A DNA stretch of 64,000 nucleotides, from NCBI GenBank assembly GCA_013396655.1, contig WBMV01002769.1, positions 886,656 through 950,655 of the forward strand. Direction: 5' to 3'. The stretch is from Campylorhamphus procurvoides. Lineage: Eukaryota > Chordata > Aves > Passeriformes > Dendrocolaptidae. The notes below the pieces were generated by a model. That model saw only the letters and a list, made by a program, of their open reading frames with translations, did not search any database and was not told the origin of the DNA. The translations under genes were made by a program, and so were the position numbers. This document shows, piece after piece, positions 1-14,100 of the stretch; the first letter of the stretch is position 1; each line of letters begins with the position of its first letter.

Positions 1-90
1 CAGAAAGGAAAAATATGTCTGTAAGCAGAAAGAAGCTAAAGTACTAGAATTTGAGACAAGAATGTGGGTTAGAACATCTAGAACAGTTCT

Positions 91-507
91 TTGACGATGA
101 CCACTCCCTTGAAGGTCGATGCACTTCTGAACAGGTTTAATGGCATGAGAGCTGAGTGGAGCTGTGGTCCCAACAGCAGTATATTTTCCCAGCTACAGAC
201 AGAGATACAGGTCCTGTTTATCCAGTCTTCTGACTTCCTAGCTCTGGTCCAGCAACTGCATGGCCATACTACCCCAAATGTTATGGCACATTCAGGTAGA
301 TGCATGCAAGCTGTTTTAAAGATTATGGCAAACATAAGTGGTTTCAGACAAAGAGCAGCTCAAAGCAAGAGCAACCAGTATAAGTCAGTCATTCAGCTCT
401 GCCACTTGCAGGCAGTACTATCAGTTTCTACCTTATTAGAGGACATCTTGCCTCTCCTCCAAATACCAGTTGTCACAAATATTTTGAAATACACAGGAGC
501 TAATTAG
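91..507 (+). other. Unrecognised 138-codon open frame
   Basis: The frame starts MTMTTPLKVDALLNRF and ends at TAA. It is long for AT-rich intronic DNA, and its composition (many Leu, Ser and Gln, no low-complexity run) is not obviously repeat-like. It lies antisense inside the inferred last intron of ATP6V1H. I recognise no domain, signal peptide or membrane segment. A chance frame or an old transposon remnant is more likely than a gene. Confidence 0.15.
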
Positions 508-817
508 CAAATACACAGCACTGCCCAGTACAAGTGGTACACACAACACCTCTGACACTTCTTAGTGGACCTAGAAAACATTTGATTTTTTCCAATAATC
601 TAAAAATACCTTCAGTTAAAATTGCTTACAAGACTACAAGAGCTGTGAGTCTCTCTAGAGTGAACAAATCTTTCTAGTATACATATGGTACGAAGTTTCA
701 GTCTGTTGTCCATGATTCTACTCCTGTTGAGACAGCCGTCTGCACAAGAAGTGTTCATGAAATTCCCAACAAGGTTAGAATGCCCTTCTCATCTGCCCTA
801 TGGTGCTAGTTTTAGAT

Positions 818-1316
818 GAGATAGTCAATTTCTTCTTTGTACTAAAAACAGTGTTGACAACACAAGGATGGTGTCATTATTGCTAAGCAGTGCTTGCACT
901 GCATCAAGGCCTTTTCTGTTCCTCACCTCAGCTCCCAGCAAGGGGGCTGGGGGTGCACAAGGACTTGGGAGGGGACACAGCCATGGCAGCTGACCCAAAC
1001 TGACCAAAAGGATATTCCATACCATATGGCATCACTCTCAGCCTATAGAGCTGAGGGAAGGACAAGGAAGGGGGGGAGCATTCAAAGCAATGGTGTTTGT
1101 CTTTCCAAGTACCACAGCTTTCCTCAGGATAGCTGAACCCTGCTGCTGGCCCATGGGAAGCAGTGAATTAATTCCTTGTTTTGCTTTACCTATTAAATTG
1201 TCTTTATCTCAACGCACAATAGTTCTCACTTTTACTCTATTCTCCCCTATCCTGCTGTGGGGAATGAGAAAGTGGCTGTATGGACCTGAGTTGCCAGCTG
1301 GGGTGAAACACGACAT
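818..1316 (+). mobile_element. ERVL-type LTR, degraded, plus orientation
   Basis: Diverged LTR with the same ordered landmarks as the copies at 25272 and 42927: the TTGCTAAGCAGTGCTTGC block (about 881-898), the GGATATTCCATACCATATG block (about 1008-1026), an ATTAAA polyadenylation-type signal near 1193 followed by TCTTTATCTCAAC, and a 3' end resembling GCTGGGGTTAAACCAC. No internal retroviral coding sequence is seen. The family assignment is from memory of avian ERVL LTRs; the boundaries are approximate. Confidence 0.7.
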
Positions 1317-2063
1317 CCTTAAACCCCAGGCAGAAACCAGAAACAGACCACTTCTTTGCTACAAGAATTAAGTCACATGTCCTTCTGTGTGACTGATGAG
1401 ACAGATTCTTGAAAAAAACTACGTCTCCTTTGTACTTCAGTGGTCTCTACCTTAGAGGTGCCATTTTTCAGGAAATATCCTTGCTCACAGGTTTTTAAAA
1501 CTAAACAAAGCAGGAAAATATAGTAACGTCATTGTATTTCAACAGGAATTCAGGTTTACAATTAATATTTTCACGGAAATGCATATTTGTGTAGTTAAAA
1601 GAAAACATGCTAAAACTGAATCTGTGCTAACATCACTGAAATTACAATAGCAATTGTTTGTGAGAAAAATCTCAGTAGCCTTATGTCACAAAACAGTCTC
1701 AGTCCTTGTTGGAATAGTCCATTCCTTCTGTAAGTCCAATAATTATAGTCTAATAGTCATAAAAGAGGGCAAAAATTATATGTTGATTAAATTCTTGGTA
1801 GCTCTTCCAATTTGTTCTGGTGCCTATCTTCTGCTTAGTCTAAACAACATATTAAACACTTCTTCAAACACTGGTTCCCTTCACTGTTAAAAGATTCAGT
1901 TTGCATTTTCTAATCTGATCTAGTTTGTGCTTTCCCACCTTCCCAGTGAATTAAACTGAAGCACAACCTGCAATTCCTTTGGAGAATATTTTATTATAAA
2001 TAAGCAAAACAAGCCACAGGCAAAGCACATACTCTAGCTAGACACTTGAAGAATTTTTCTTAC

Positions 2064-2165
2064 CGTTTCCCCCGGGGATAGTGCCGTACGTATTCTCCCA
2101 CATCATGAGCAGCTACAGCCAGCACTTGTGGATCATCAGAAACCTCCAGAAGTTTCGTCAGGATT
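2064..2165 (-). CDS. ATP6V1H: ATP6V1H exon 12 (last one inside the window)
   Basis: The exon is 102 bp with acceptor CTTTCCTAG and donor GTAAGA. It encodes [18 protein letters not shown] and then [15 protein letters not shown], ending two bases into an Arg codon. The next family segment (VIEQLGGKQLV...) should start another exon, which is not seen in 1-2063 and presumably lies beyond the left edge. Confidence 0.96.
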
Positions 2166-5100
2166 CTAGGAAAGTATTTGAAGCCATCAAGTTTGTTAGT
2201 TGGGTTTTGGGTTGGTTTTCATTTTTTGTTTTGTTGGTTTTCTTTGTTGTTGTTTTATTTTTAAATCAGTGACAACTTCTAATAACAAAGCCCATAACCA
2301 TAAAAATGCTTTACCAGTCACTCAAAGAGCAAAGCTACAATAGAACTTTTTCTAAACATGCAGTTTCACTTAAAGCAACTGAGATCCTGACCTATTTAAC
2401 AGCATTATTCTAGAGTCACTTTAGTGAGCTACATCCACAAATACCTATAACCAAGGTTTACAAAATCTCTCCTATTTTATACGTTGGCTTCAAGACCAAC
2501 AGTTCTGAGTTCAAGGTAAACTGAACTGTCCTAATTCAAAGAGTGAGATGGTGAAAGCTATACCTTGTAAATTACTCCGGTGCCATATATTAGTTATTTT
2601 CTTAGGATGCACAGAAATATAGAGCTGTAAGAAGCAGAAAACAGCTTCTCAACTATTAATATTGTCTGCATTTTTTAATTAAGTACTTAAATCACCTTTA
2701 GTGGAAAACAGCTACCAGTAACACTGTTCTCTAGCCAGTAATGAGGAGGGGGAAAAATTATACAGATTATGAAGGTCAGGCATTAATAAATTGAAAAGGT
2801 TAAACATACAGATCACTGGAAAATTAGATTATGCTTAGTGATATGAGAAATGTGTTCTACTCACTGAAAGTTGGTAGCAAGTTTGGTAGATTATAGAACA
2901 TTCTGTTAAAATTAAATTACCACAACCACTGCCTCCCTAGAGGCCAGAAATGATAGATGAAGCAATTTTAAATTAAAAAACACCTCCTAACTTGGCCAAG
3001 AAGTAGAAGCAGAAGCTTGCACCGTAGCACTAATCAGAAGGCCATGAAGAGCCATACTATACTGCTAAACAAATTACAAGTATAGCATCAAAGTAGACAA
3101 TACTAGTGGAAAGTATGAAAAAAATAAGTTTAACAGTAGCATAAATATATTAGACTTAGAAAACTAATAAGCAGGCAGATAAGGGAAAATAAAATCATGT
3201 GGCCTAAAGCAAATGCCTTACAATGCAAAAGAGAAGTTCTGAGGTGCAAGAATCTCCCCACACGTTGTGGGGGAAGGTGGCTGGGATTTTTGTGGGGTTT
3301 GTTGTTGTGGTGGTGGTGTTTTGGGTTTTGTCAGGGTGTTTTGGGCGGTGTTAAATGAACTACTGAAAATTATTATCTTTGTAGCAGCACAAGCACAATA
3401 AATTTACCATGCAGTCCCAGAACCAGGAGAAATAAATACAGAAAAACATTGCGATCACTGGAGGGAATATTAAGTCACAACGTCAACCTCATGCTGCAGG
3501 TGTCAGCATCTAAATTTTTTTAAGTCCATAATCCTACGTATTTAGCAATATGCCTGCAGGGAGGACTTCAAAAGAAAATATGAGCTTCTGCTTCACTTCA
3601 TCAAACAATCTATGTACTCCAAACACAGTCCCAGGACAAAATAGACAGACTGGAACACAATGCAGCAAATCAGATTTTACATGGACAAGTACAACAACTT
3701 TCAACCCCCAAATATTCAAGACTGGAGTTCATTACTTGGACCACCATCACCACACAACACAAAATTAAAACTAAGGTATAGTAAAACCATTTTTATTTAC
3801 ATCACTTAGTATAGCTGTTTTTCAAATGAAAGCATGAGAAGAGTCAACAGCATAAATCTCCATGCAAGTTAGTCTAGAGCTATACCCTCTATCATCAATA
3901 CACTTGTAATCAATACATCAGTAAAAGCAAATAACAATTCTGCTTTTGAAGAGATCAAACCATATGTAAGCACCATGCATTCTAAAACATGTAAAATGCT
4001 CTGACTTCTTTTAATTCTAGACATTATTTCATCTTGAAATGTAAAATCTGTATTAGTTACAGGTTCGCTTAAATACAGAAAATATTAAAGAATTATGTGC
4101 TTCAGCGCTTGAAAACTTACTTGAGTAGTTCATAATTCTTCTCATTTAGTCTTACAGCATTCTCCCGCCAAAACTTCTCAGACTTGTGCACAGGACTCCA
4201 CTCCAGTCTTCCTGACTTGAGCTCAGAACTGTATTCATCGAAGGAGCTGCAACACAAGATCTAAATGAAATCCTGAATAAGCTTCCAGTCAGAATCACAT
4301 GCCCAAGCCTGTCCCTAACAAAATTGATATGACACATTTAGAAGTCAGTGCTCTGCAGAGCATGAGAACTGTTTCCTGTCTCAACATTTTATAAGAAAAT
4401 GCAAGAAAAAAGACGAAAAATTTGTTCCCAAACACACTCCTCTACCCACTCCAGAACACTATACCTGAAGAAACATAACAAAACAAACAACAACAAAAAG
4501 GAAAAATCCAAGCCACACAAATGTGACATTTAGGAATTTAATTAGCTCTTTTGCCAGCCTTTTTATGCTTTAACTTCCTCAGCCACCAACCTCAGTCCTT
4601 CCTTCCATCCAATTAATATGAACTACAGTATGCACTTCAATACAGGCACAAGAGGAAGAACTAGGTAAGCAATAGATTCATACATGTACGTGAAGATTTA
4701 TTTTCTATTCAGCCTCTACTCACAACAGAAAGCTTATATACAACCAGTATCTCTGTATGCTCTACCTTACCAATCGGTATTTACATATCATAATTCTGTA
4801 GATTACTTGGTTTTACAAAAGAAGAAAGTTTCACCAATGCCCATATAATTGCATTTTTTTTTAAAGTTCACACTGCAAAGCGTACCTAAGGTCTTGCACG
4901 CTCTCACCAAGCTTGTCCAGTAGAAATTTGATATCTTCACTTATGTCTTCATCATCATATTTCTGCTGATCCAAGTTCTCCAGCTGCTTTAAAACTTTAC
5001 ACTGAATCATGGCAAGGGCATATTCTTGGCGAGTTTCTCTCTCAGTCGATTTCTCTAACAAATTCTAGAGAAGTAAAGATGTATTTATTTTGGGGTTTTT

Positions 5101-8100
5101 TTAGAAATGGATTACTTTGAAACAAAGTGGCACTTAAGAAATTCTTACTGGCACTTTTCAATTTAGTAAGTGACAGAATTGACTAGTTCCTGAAATAATC
5201 TCTCTCTCTTCATTACTAGAAAGTATTAATTCACCTTCTGTGAGTATTTTCCACACCAAATCAGGGTGATTACAAAGATCATTCACAGAAAAAGAGCAGG
5301 TTTATATCCCAAATACCAGAATCTCTGCCACAAATAACTACTTGCATCTTAGATTATCATATTAGCTTTCTGTGCAGCAATAGCACAAAGCAGAAAACCG
5401 CAAAAAAAAACAAAAACAAACCAGCCTGAAGTCATTTACAACTGAAGAGTTACTATCTGAATTACATCAGCTCCTTTCAAATTTGGGAATATTCCAAAGA
5501 GACATTTTTATTCAAACAGAAGTAGGTTGGTAAGACTAGAATTACAAGCAGAGAATGCAATAATCAAGTTCCAATGTAATTTATTCATTACATTTCTACT
5601 CAATTTAACCAGTTTTCAATTATGTTGTTCAATCAGAGCTGGCCACCTGCACTTCTTGATAAAGCTGAAAACATGAATCTCATAAAAAGATGAAGTTCTT
5701 CACAAACAGAACAGTGTCCCTATAAATAAGACTTAACATTTACCAGATATAAGCAATGAAACTATATAGAAGGAACTTGACTGCATCACTCTCATGTCAC
5801 AGAACTTAAGACATTTTAGATATCAGACATTCTATTAGTAAGACAAAACATTGCAAACCAATGTTAAAACTTGCAAGCTAAAAGTAAATTTACTACTGCT
5901 TTTAATGGTCACATACAGTTAGCTTTAATGTGAACCCCCCCACACACACTCCAGTTTCTACTTCGGTAAGAGAACTAAAAGGTAGTAAACAGCACATAAT
6001 GCAAAAATACTTAAGAGTTAGAAGTATTAACGAGAGCAAACGAAAAAATACTTAATCTTAAAAGAGAATTTAAGTTCAAGGAGAAGGTAGATAGTTTCCA
6101 AAGAACTCCTAGCTAACAGAATTGCAGGCAGACATGGAAGCTACTCCAAATACTGTTAACCATCTCATATAATAGTGAGATATTCAAGCTTTCCATAGTA
6201 AAACTGAAAGAATATAATGAAGTACAAACATGAGCACATAACTAAATAGAATGGATCAGCAAAGTACTCAGTGATAAAAAACAAAATCTTAAGGTACAAA
6301 GTTAGTTACAGGCAGAAAACAGACATAACAGACAAAAAAATTAGGAAAAATGTGGAAGAAAATTTAATAGGTAAAGAAAGTAATTGATTCAAAGAGACAG
6401 AAGTACTTACAGAAGGAATTATATTATAATTATCATCATCATCTTCAGACAATTGACAGAGGTGAAATAGGTCAAATTAGGAGAAACCAAGTAATAGAAA
6501 AAACATACAAGCTGTGTAGACTCACAGTACACCTTCAGAAATGCACAGGCAGATTTGAGGAATACGCAAGCCTAGTCTTTTATGCAATTCACCTCTTTTT
6601 TTTACCCTCTCCCCATAAACTGACACTGTGGCATATCACACAGGAAAAGGGCTATTTTGTCTCTTCTACCTATTTTAATTTTGCTTCAGAACTCACAGCT
6701 CTGATGTCTAATTTCTCATCTATTATTTTCCTGGTTACCAGTTTACAACTCATTTTCATGCTAACGCAAGTCTTTAATGTTGAAGAAAGGAAACAGCTAA
6801 ATTACATGCCCCAGAGTCTGTAACAGAACAACTTTAATTCTTTCTTAGCCTTTATCTATTTAAAAAAAAAATCCCCAACCTTTTCTTAATTTCTTTCTCC
6901 TCCTGTAAAACACACTAAATCTAAGAGCTAGCAATTATTTCTCCTACTTTTTATGACCTCAGAATTGGAAGAAGCTGGATATAAACTGCTGAACCCCCCA
7001 CCTTCTTTCTGGGTTTTTGTTTTTGTTTTTTTTTTCCCCCCCAATCTATCTTGCTATATGTCCCTGCTTAATCCTGACATTAAGATCTCAAAGAACACTG
7101 CAACATCTACACAGGTCTACACAGTAAGAATAGCCTCTACTGAAACCTCACACCGCTATACTCCTTCAACAGGACAAATGGCATATTCTTATCTGTCTCA
7201 CCCAGAAATTTTTCAGTGGCAGATGTTTTCAGACAGAGAGACCATTAAAGTCAGAGTAAATACCTTCACACAGCTTATTATTTCTAATCAGCAAGTTAGT
7301 AAGCAATAATTCCCCTCTTCATCCTAAATTGCTTGCAACACTTACTACTGGAACACAATCAAACAGGAAAACAAAATATTTCCAAGATCTACATCTCCTA
7401 CTCAGGATACAAGTGCCATTTTAAGGAGAATTACAAGTCATTATAGTGTTCCTGTATTACTCACAAGACACTTGACAAGCAAGAGCAGAAAATCATTAGC
7501 ATCCATGAACATAAAATGGTATACTCGCACTGAAAACATCAAACCTAGATACTCAGTTATTACGTATTTTCTTAAATAGGACCAGTGACTTTTAGGAAAT
7601 GCAGACACAGTAGGTCAACTAATCACTCTTGCATGAATATTCTCATTTGTCTTGACACAGTCACCAAAAAAGATTTTTGAACTGGTATGTAAATTCTCTG
7701 TTGGACAAACGTGTGTGTTCAAAGTAGTATTATGTTAATTAAAGCTTCCTAAGACAAAATTTACCAGATATGAGTAACTACAGTGTTTTACACTAGTACC
7801 AGTAGAAAAAAAATCTTGAATTAAAAAAGAGAAATCACTAGTGCCTCTGTTAAGATAGTTTGTTTTTTTGGTCAACCTTATTTTAAAAAGATATGGAATA
7901 GCAGATATCTGTTACTTGCAATAGCATATCTATTACCTGCAGCAAAACTCAGTTCACCCACAAAAAAAAGAAAAATTTAGAGAATTAAGCTTTCAATCCA
8001 GTTTACTGATGTGGTCCAGAAGAAAGAGCTGTCCATCAGCAACATCTGAGACCTAGGAAATCATGAGAGAAGCATAGCCTGACTGCAGTCAACAGATACT

Positions 8101-11100
8101 TACCCGAAATGCTGCAAGGATGATTCTAGTTACTTTCTCTTTGACAGATTCCTGAAGAATATCTGACAGCACCGGGACAATATTATACCGACGAAGATAT
8201 TCACACATTTGAGGGCTAAATGCCAGCAGCCACACACAGAAAATCATCTGATACTGGAGCTGGAAACCACATTTGTTGCTTAAGACACCCATGATGCTGA
8301 AAAATTGACATAATACACATATAATTTTTAAATAATGACTGCATAGATTGCAGATTTCCACCCTGAAATCTTAAAAGAAATGGTTAACAGGAATTTATTG
8401 GAAAGAGATGCTGAGGATAAGCATACAATGCACACTTCACAGGATTCTGCATCAATATTTATCATTGTACAAGCAGGTTGTTCAGAAAGCCATCTTTTAA
8501 AGATATAGTTATTTTCTCCTCAGCCTTAGAGCCATAATGCAGTTTTTCCTATGTGAACTGATGTGGTACTGTATCCATCTTCAGGTACACCAAGACACTT
8601 TTTCTCCTGTCACTCTAAAAGAAACATACAGCTACTCCTTCAGAGTTAAAAATTAGTAAACAGACAGAACAAAATCTACACAAATTGTTTCCTTAAGTGT
8701 ACCTCTCTACAGGGGTGTCTGAAATGAGCTGAAGTACACATTATTTAACAGTAAGCTTTCAGAAAATGTCTCATAGACACACATATACAATGTACTGCTA
8801 GAAAAGAAAGAACATCCCAAGATCTCCAAGAAGAAATCATGCAGAAGATTTGCTCAGCTGAAGTTTTTAATAAGTAATTTACAGGTTTATTCTGAGATCC
8901 CTAACTCAATTTAAAACTTAAAGTCAATAGCAGTGATCTTTAACATAGATTATTTTTTAAGACAAATTCAAACTTGTTGAAACAGGCTTATTGTAATGCT
9001 TTAATACTTGATTAAAAAGCTTCCTTTGTGAAAAAGGCTGTTCCAATAGTGTCATCTTGACACATATGAATATCGTATGAAATTTTACTTCACTGGCAAC
9101 TTTGACTTTTCAGAGTACAGGGGTATTTTTCATTAACATGCAAATCATATAACAACAATCCCCAACAGAGGCATGCACGGCAGAAAAATTATTTATAGAC
9201 AAGCATTTTTTTAAATAAGCTTAGTGCCAACGTCCTAGCCTCATGCACAGCTATTTATTAAGAGAATCTGGATAAAAGAATGACCTACTTCAACTAGAAT
9301 GTGCAAAAAAAATTGAGCTTAGCTCTAGAAAACATTTATCCTTTCAGTTATATTTTCAGACTGAACAATTTCAAAGGCTAGGATGATTAGGAGAAACTCA
9401 TTTTTTTATTCCTTGGTCTACTAAATAACAAAGCGCATCTTCAACTGAAGACAAATGGCTATATTCCCCTTCAGATACATATTTAAGCAGTTCTTCTTGA
9501 AAAGGAAAGCAGCATTAAAGCCTCAACACTGCAAGTTTCATTTGTCTATTTGACTACGGTAATGTTTGAAAACAAACCTCTTTGGACTCAAAATAGAACA
9601 GCAGTCCATTAGAAGAGAGTTCTACTCCTAAAAAGGGTCAGTGAGGAATGTGCTATTGTAAGTGCAAATATATCCATATAAATTGAATGAGATGCTCACC
9701 AATTTACTCCATCTGCTTCTACCCATGCAAAGCGATATTCATTGACCCTGAGCATCAGCTGCAGACATCCAGCAACACACTGTACATACTGGGAACTCTG
9801 CGTGAAAAGAACAACACAACATTTCTCACAAGACAAGTTAGGTACTAAGTGTTGGAGTTCAGTTTTCCAAATTCGGCTTTACTGGCATAAATAGAGAAGA
9901 GTTCTGAATGCTACAGAAGTGTTATGCAAGTGATACCACTTTACATTACTAGAACATGGGAACATGCCTTCCTTCAGTATCCATGAATGAAAGCTGTCTT
10001 CTCTTGATTATACTTGCCAGAGCACTTCATCCACATGGTCAATTGTTATTCCATTGAGCAAACTTTGGAAAATAAATCAGCAAACTGGTTACCAGGTTTG
10101 AAGAAGTTCTCTAGAAATCACTGCAGAAACAGGAATCTTAAGCTTAGGTTCTTCCCACTCCAACTCAAAACAGCAGTGGTGTTGTTACAATTGTACATTT
10201 CGCATTTCCCACACAGTAAGCACCATACTTATCATAACGTGTATTTAGACAAAAACAATACCACTAGAAAAATAAGTATGCTGTGCAAAGAAAAGAATAA
10301 GACTAAATCTTTCCCATCAGAAAAATTATGAGATGTACCACTGAACTCTATTTTCATTCATAAACAGTCACATTAAACAGGTTTTAATCTGTAAAATCAT
10401 GTACTTTCTATGTAGTAACACATGAGATGGGCTGCAGTGGAAAAATCAGTTTTGTTCAACACATTGTCCCTCCCACTACAGCAACTAAAAAATCCAAAGG
10501 CACAACAGAAATAGTGTGTTTTCTTCTCTTCTTTATCAATTGTCAGCATTGTCTTCACTAACATTCAGATATGCTGCTGATAAAATGTTGTTTGGAGTTT
10601 TTTCCTATAAGCTTTTTTCTTTGATAAGTTTCTTGAAACTCTTATGGTAGCTCACTCACATAATATATGGTCAAACCTTTCAAACATTTAATGAAGTAAA
10701 GAAGTTAGGCAATCCCAATGAAAAGACAGGAGACAAAGAGAATTTAAAATAAAGAGTAACTCATTTTGTTTCTCTCTCATGAGAAATCTAAGACCTTTAT
10801 GTAAAAATAAGTCTGAACATCTAGGCCCAAATCATCATACATTTCCCTGGGGAAGTATTCTCTTTCACACCCCATGCAAATAAAACAGCTATAAACACAC
10901 GGACAACTCTCGCACCCCAAACAATATATTAATTTAACTGTATCACCAACCCATGTACTACTGAACTTGGAATTTGTTTTCATAAAAGCATTCTCTTCCA
11001 ACACTATTATGATTCAAATTTCATCATAAACCCCAGCTCGCATTTCCTGTATAAAATGGTACAACTGCATCCCTAATTTATTCTGAAATAAATTAGTCAG

Positions 11101-14100
11101 GACCTGCTTCAAAATCCTGTATAAGCTAGATCTGAAATCAGAACACTAATGAAGGTAAGACAATACTTAGCCAATTTAATTATCCAAGAACGTATTTGCA
11201 CAATCAGTTCTGCTGCTCCGGGACTGTAGTGTGGCACAGCACATCCGCGCAGTGCTACAGTACTATGAATACAGATTTCTACACAAGTCAGAAGAGCTCC
11301 GTAACAACTGGTGTTGCGTGCTGTATTTACTCTTCTAAGGCTGTATGACAGGACTCTCAGTCTAACAAAACCTAATAGTACAGCACACAGATCTGCATGT
11401 GAAATGCTTCAACTTCTATGCTCAGGCCATAATTTTACCCCCTACCTATGGTCATGTATAACAGTCTTTCATCTTCCCTACTTTAAGGCGCAGACAGATG
11501 GCAATTTAAGAGGCTCTCCTCTACAGGAAGCTAGCACTTCAAAGCAATGATTACACTTAGGAGAACAACAAATTCCAGGTTAAGTCTTCTGAAAAGCTGT
11601 GAACACTTTCAGGCTGCAAAAGGAACAAGAGACCAAACTGAATTCTATTCGCCCTTCAAGAACTATGATAAATCACCTCATTATGCCACAAGCCCACAAA
11701 AAATCCAGTTAGGACAATCATTTGCACTTGTAATACTGCCACAGGCCATCGCCAACCTCAGCAGTCATTACAGTTACATAAAATTTGGTATGAAAAAACA
11801 ATACTGATGTGAAAAGGACAACCCATTTTCCTTTGAATTCAAGCTATTCAAATATGAAAAGCTTACAGCTTTGAAAGCACTCTTGCAATTTCATGCTGCA
11901 GTGGTTAAGGGGCAATGTTAGCCTTAATATCTGATGTGCCCTTTCTAAGTTCTGCACATCACAACGGCCAAAAGCTTTGTAGCTTTAGGTTTCTTCTACA
12001 AGTCTGACAGCTCAGCGCTAAACAGACAGTATTGAATCACAGAATCATTTAGGCTGGGAAAGACCTCTAAGATAACCTTGTCAGCGACTTAACGTTGTTC
12101 AAATAATAATTTTATACAATTTTTTCAAGTTTTAACAAAGAGAATGCTAGATACATCTACAGCTCTAACAACTCAAACTAACTTATAAAATATATACTTC
12201 CACTGCCAACCTTCTATGTGAAATCAGCATTTAAAAATACTTCTGTTTCTTGGCGCCATCACCTGGCACTCTGTTGTACAGTTCTGATTCCAAGTACTTC
12301 GTATCACTGACACCAGAACAGATCTGCACCTTAATCCAAGGAGTGGATATCACCTGCTCAAAATAGCAAATCGACAGATTTCAAATATATACTCACATCA
12401 CTTGTGGAGACTGCTCCTGTTTCCACAGAACCCCCTGTACCACGTAGTTTCTAGCAAAAAAAAATTAAAAGTTTAAAACCAGAGCTGTCCTTCACCCTCA
12501 AGGAACAGATGTTACCAAGTTTTTTTTGGTTCTCCAGTCTCTCCAGTTACAAAAAGAAAATATTTAGAACCATTAGATATATTCCCTGCTCAATATATTA
12601 TAATATATTGTATTTATTTCCTACACACACACACTTCATGTCTAGAAAAATATGCTTGGACCTGATTCTCATATATCAAGATACAATTTTTTATTTATTT
12701 AAGTGTGGATTTACTCAAGACTTTTACTCAACTTGAAATTTGAAAACTGTTCTCAAGTTTTTCTGAAGGAAATTCCAACTTTAAGATTCCTCTTCCAGAG
12801 AAAAAACCCACAAAATTCCTTTTCAATAAATACAGTTTGGAAAACTATAAGAAGTACACCATTACTAAATCTACTGAATGTTTCCCAAGACTGCACTTCT
12901 ACTACAACACTACCTTAGAGAATGACACATCACTGGGTTTTGAAGGAAAAAAAATCTATAAAAATGAATACAAAGGAGAATGATTTATCTTTGAAGGACA
13001 AGCCAAAAGTAAGCCACTCATACTGAGCTAATACCATAAAAATACTGCCCAAATAAGTCGCAATTTATGTAGTTTCAAGAGATAGGACTAAAAATAAAAG
13101 CTTTGTACTACAGAAAACTCGAAAGAAGTTTTGATATTCAGTTCCTGATGCCATGTGATTTTTCTTCCCAGCAAAAAAAACAACAGAGGCGAGACAAAAT
13201 CCCCTCATCACATATCTTCTCAGTGTCCAGAAGAAAAATCAGTGTTAACCAATAGAAAAGGCAAAGGCTTTAGTTATTTTTAATTCACAATTCAAGGATT
13301 AGAGAAGAAAATGTAAACTACTAAGTTAAAAGCTACATTCTTGAGTAAAGGATATTTAGCTTTAAAAATTACAAAGCAAAATTTCATTTTAAAAAACAAA
13401 ACCAAAACTATATTTCGTTTGCACATCTATACATTTACATTCTTGGAAAAAGTTTAATGTTTAAACAAAGGTAGCTTTTTACCTGTGAACTGAGCTGAGT
13501 TTTAATCCAGTTGAAATAGTAATTCAGGTCACTGCCTTCCATAAGCTCCCTCCCCCAAGCAGCCAGTTTGGCAATAATTCTTGCTGCCTGAAACACAATG
13601 CAATAAACAGATTGTTCAAACACAGCAATTTCAGAATTCAGTAAGTAGTCCTATAAGTTTTGGAAAGCAAGTTTAGGGAAAAGATAGTCCCTTACAAAGA
13701 TCTACCTGTTTCCTACGTAGGGGACTCTTCATGCCTAGTAATTTTGTTTCTTTTCAGCTTTATGCTGCTTCTATTTCCAGTAACTGGTTTATTTTCACGA
13801 TGTTATCAGTTACCTATAGCAGCTGAAGTTCACAAGGTACCAGTGAGGAACTCCAAAGAGGATGGATGGAAGCTATCAATGGACTACTGCTGTAGGACAC
13901 CACTACAGTCAGAAATCAATCAACAGTAAGACACTTAATGGCCTAACACATAGGTGAGTAGGCTTGATTTAAGCAACTATGGCATATGCCAACACAAATG
14001 ATAGCATACTATGGAAGTTTTTGTACTTAAACTGAAGTAAGTCATCTTCAAGAACTGAAAAGTTTCAAGTCCAGAAAAAAAAGAGCAGAAAACCAAAAGG

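Larger units (their letters stand above)
1..2063. other. ATP6V1H downstream intron (partial)
   Basis: This stretch follows the exon-12 donor on the minus strand and should be intron. It contains an ERVL-type LTR (about 818-1316) and an unexplained 138-codon plus-strand frame (91-507). The terminal coding exon or exons of ATP6V1H were looked for on the minus strand and not found. Confidence 0.6.

Noticed and set aside
1..2063. Terminal coding exon or exons of ATP6V1H
   Set aside because: The expected family segment (VIEQLGGKQLV... through the C-terminus) was looked for on the minus strand and not found; it most likely lies outside the window.
6953..7309. 118-codon plus-strand open frame in ATP6V1H intron 9
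   Set aside because: The N-terminal part is created by a T/C homopolymer-rich stretch ([10 protein letters not shown]), there is no domain, and it lies antisense in an intron.
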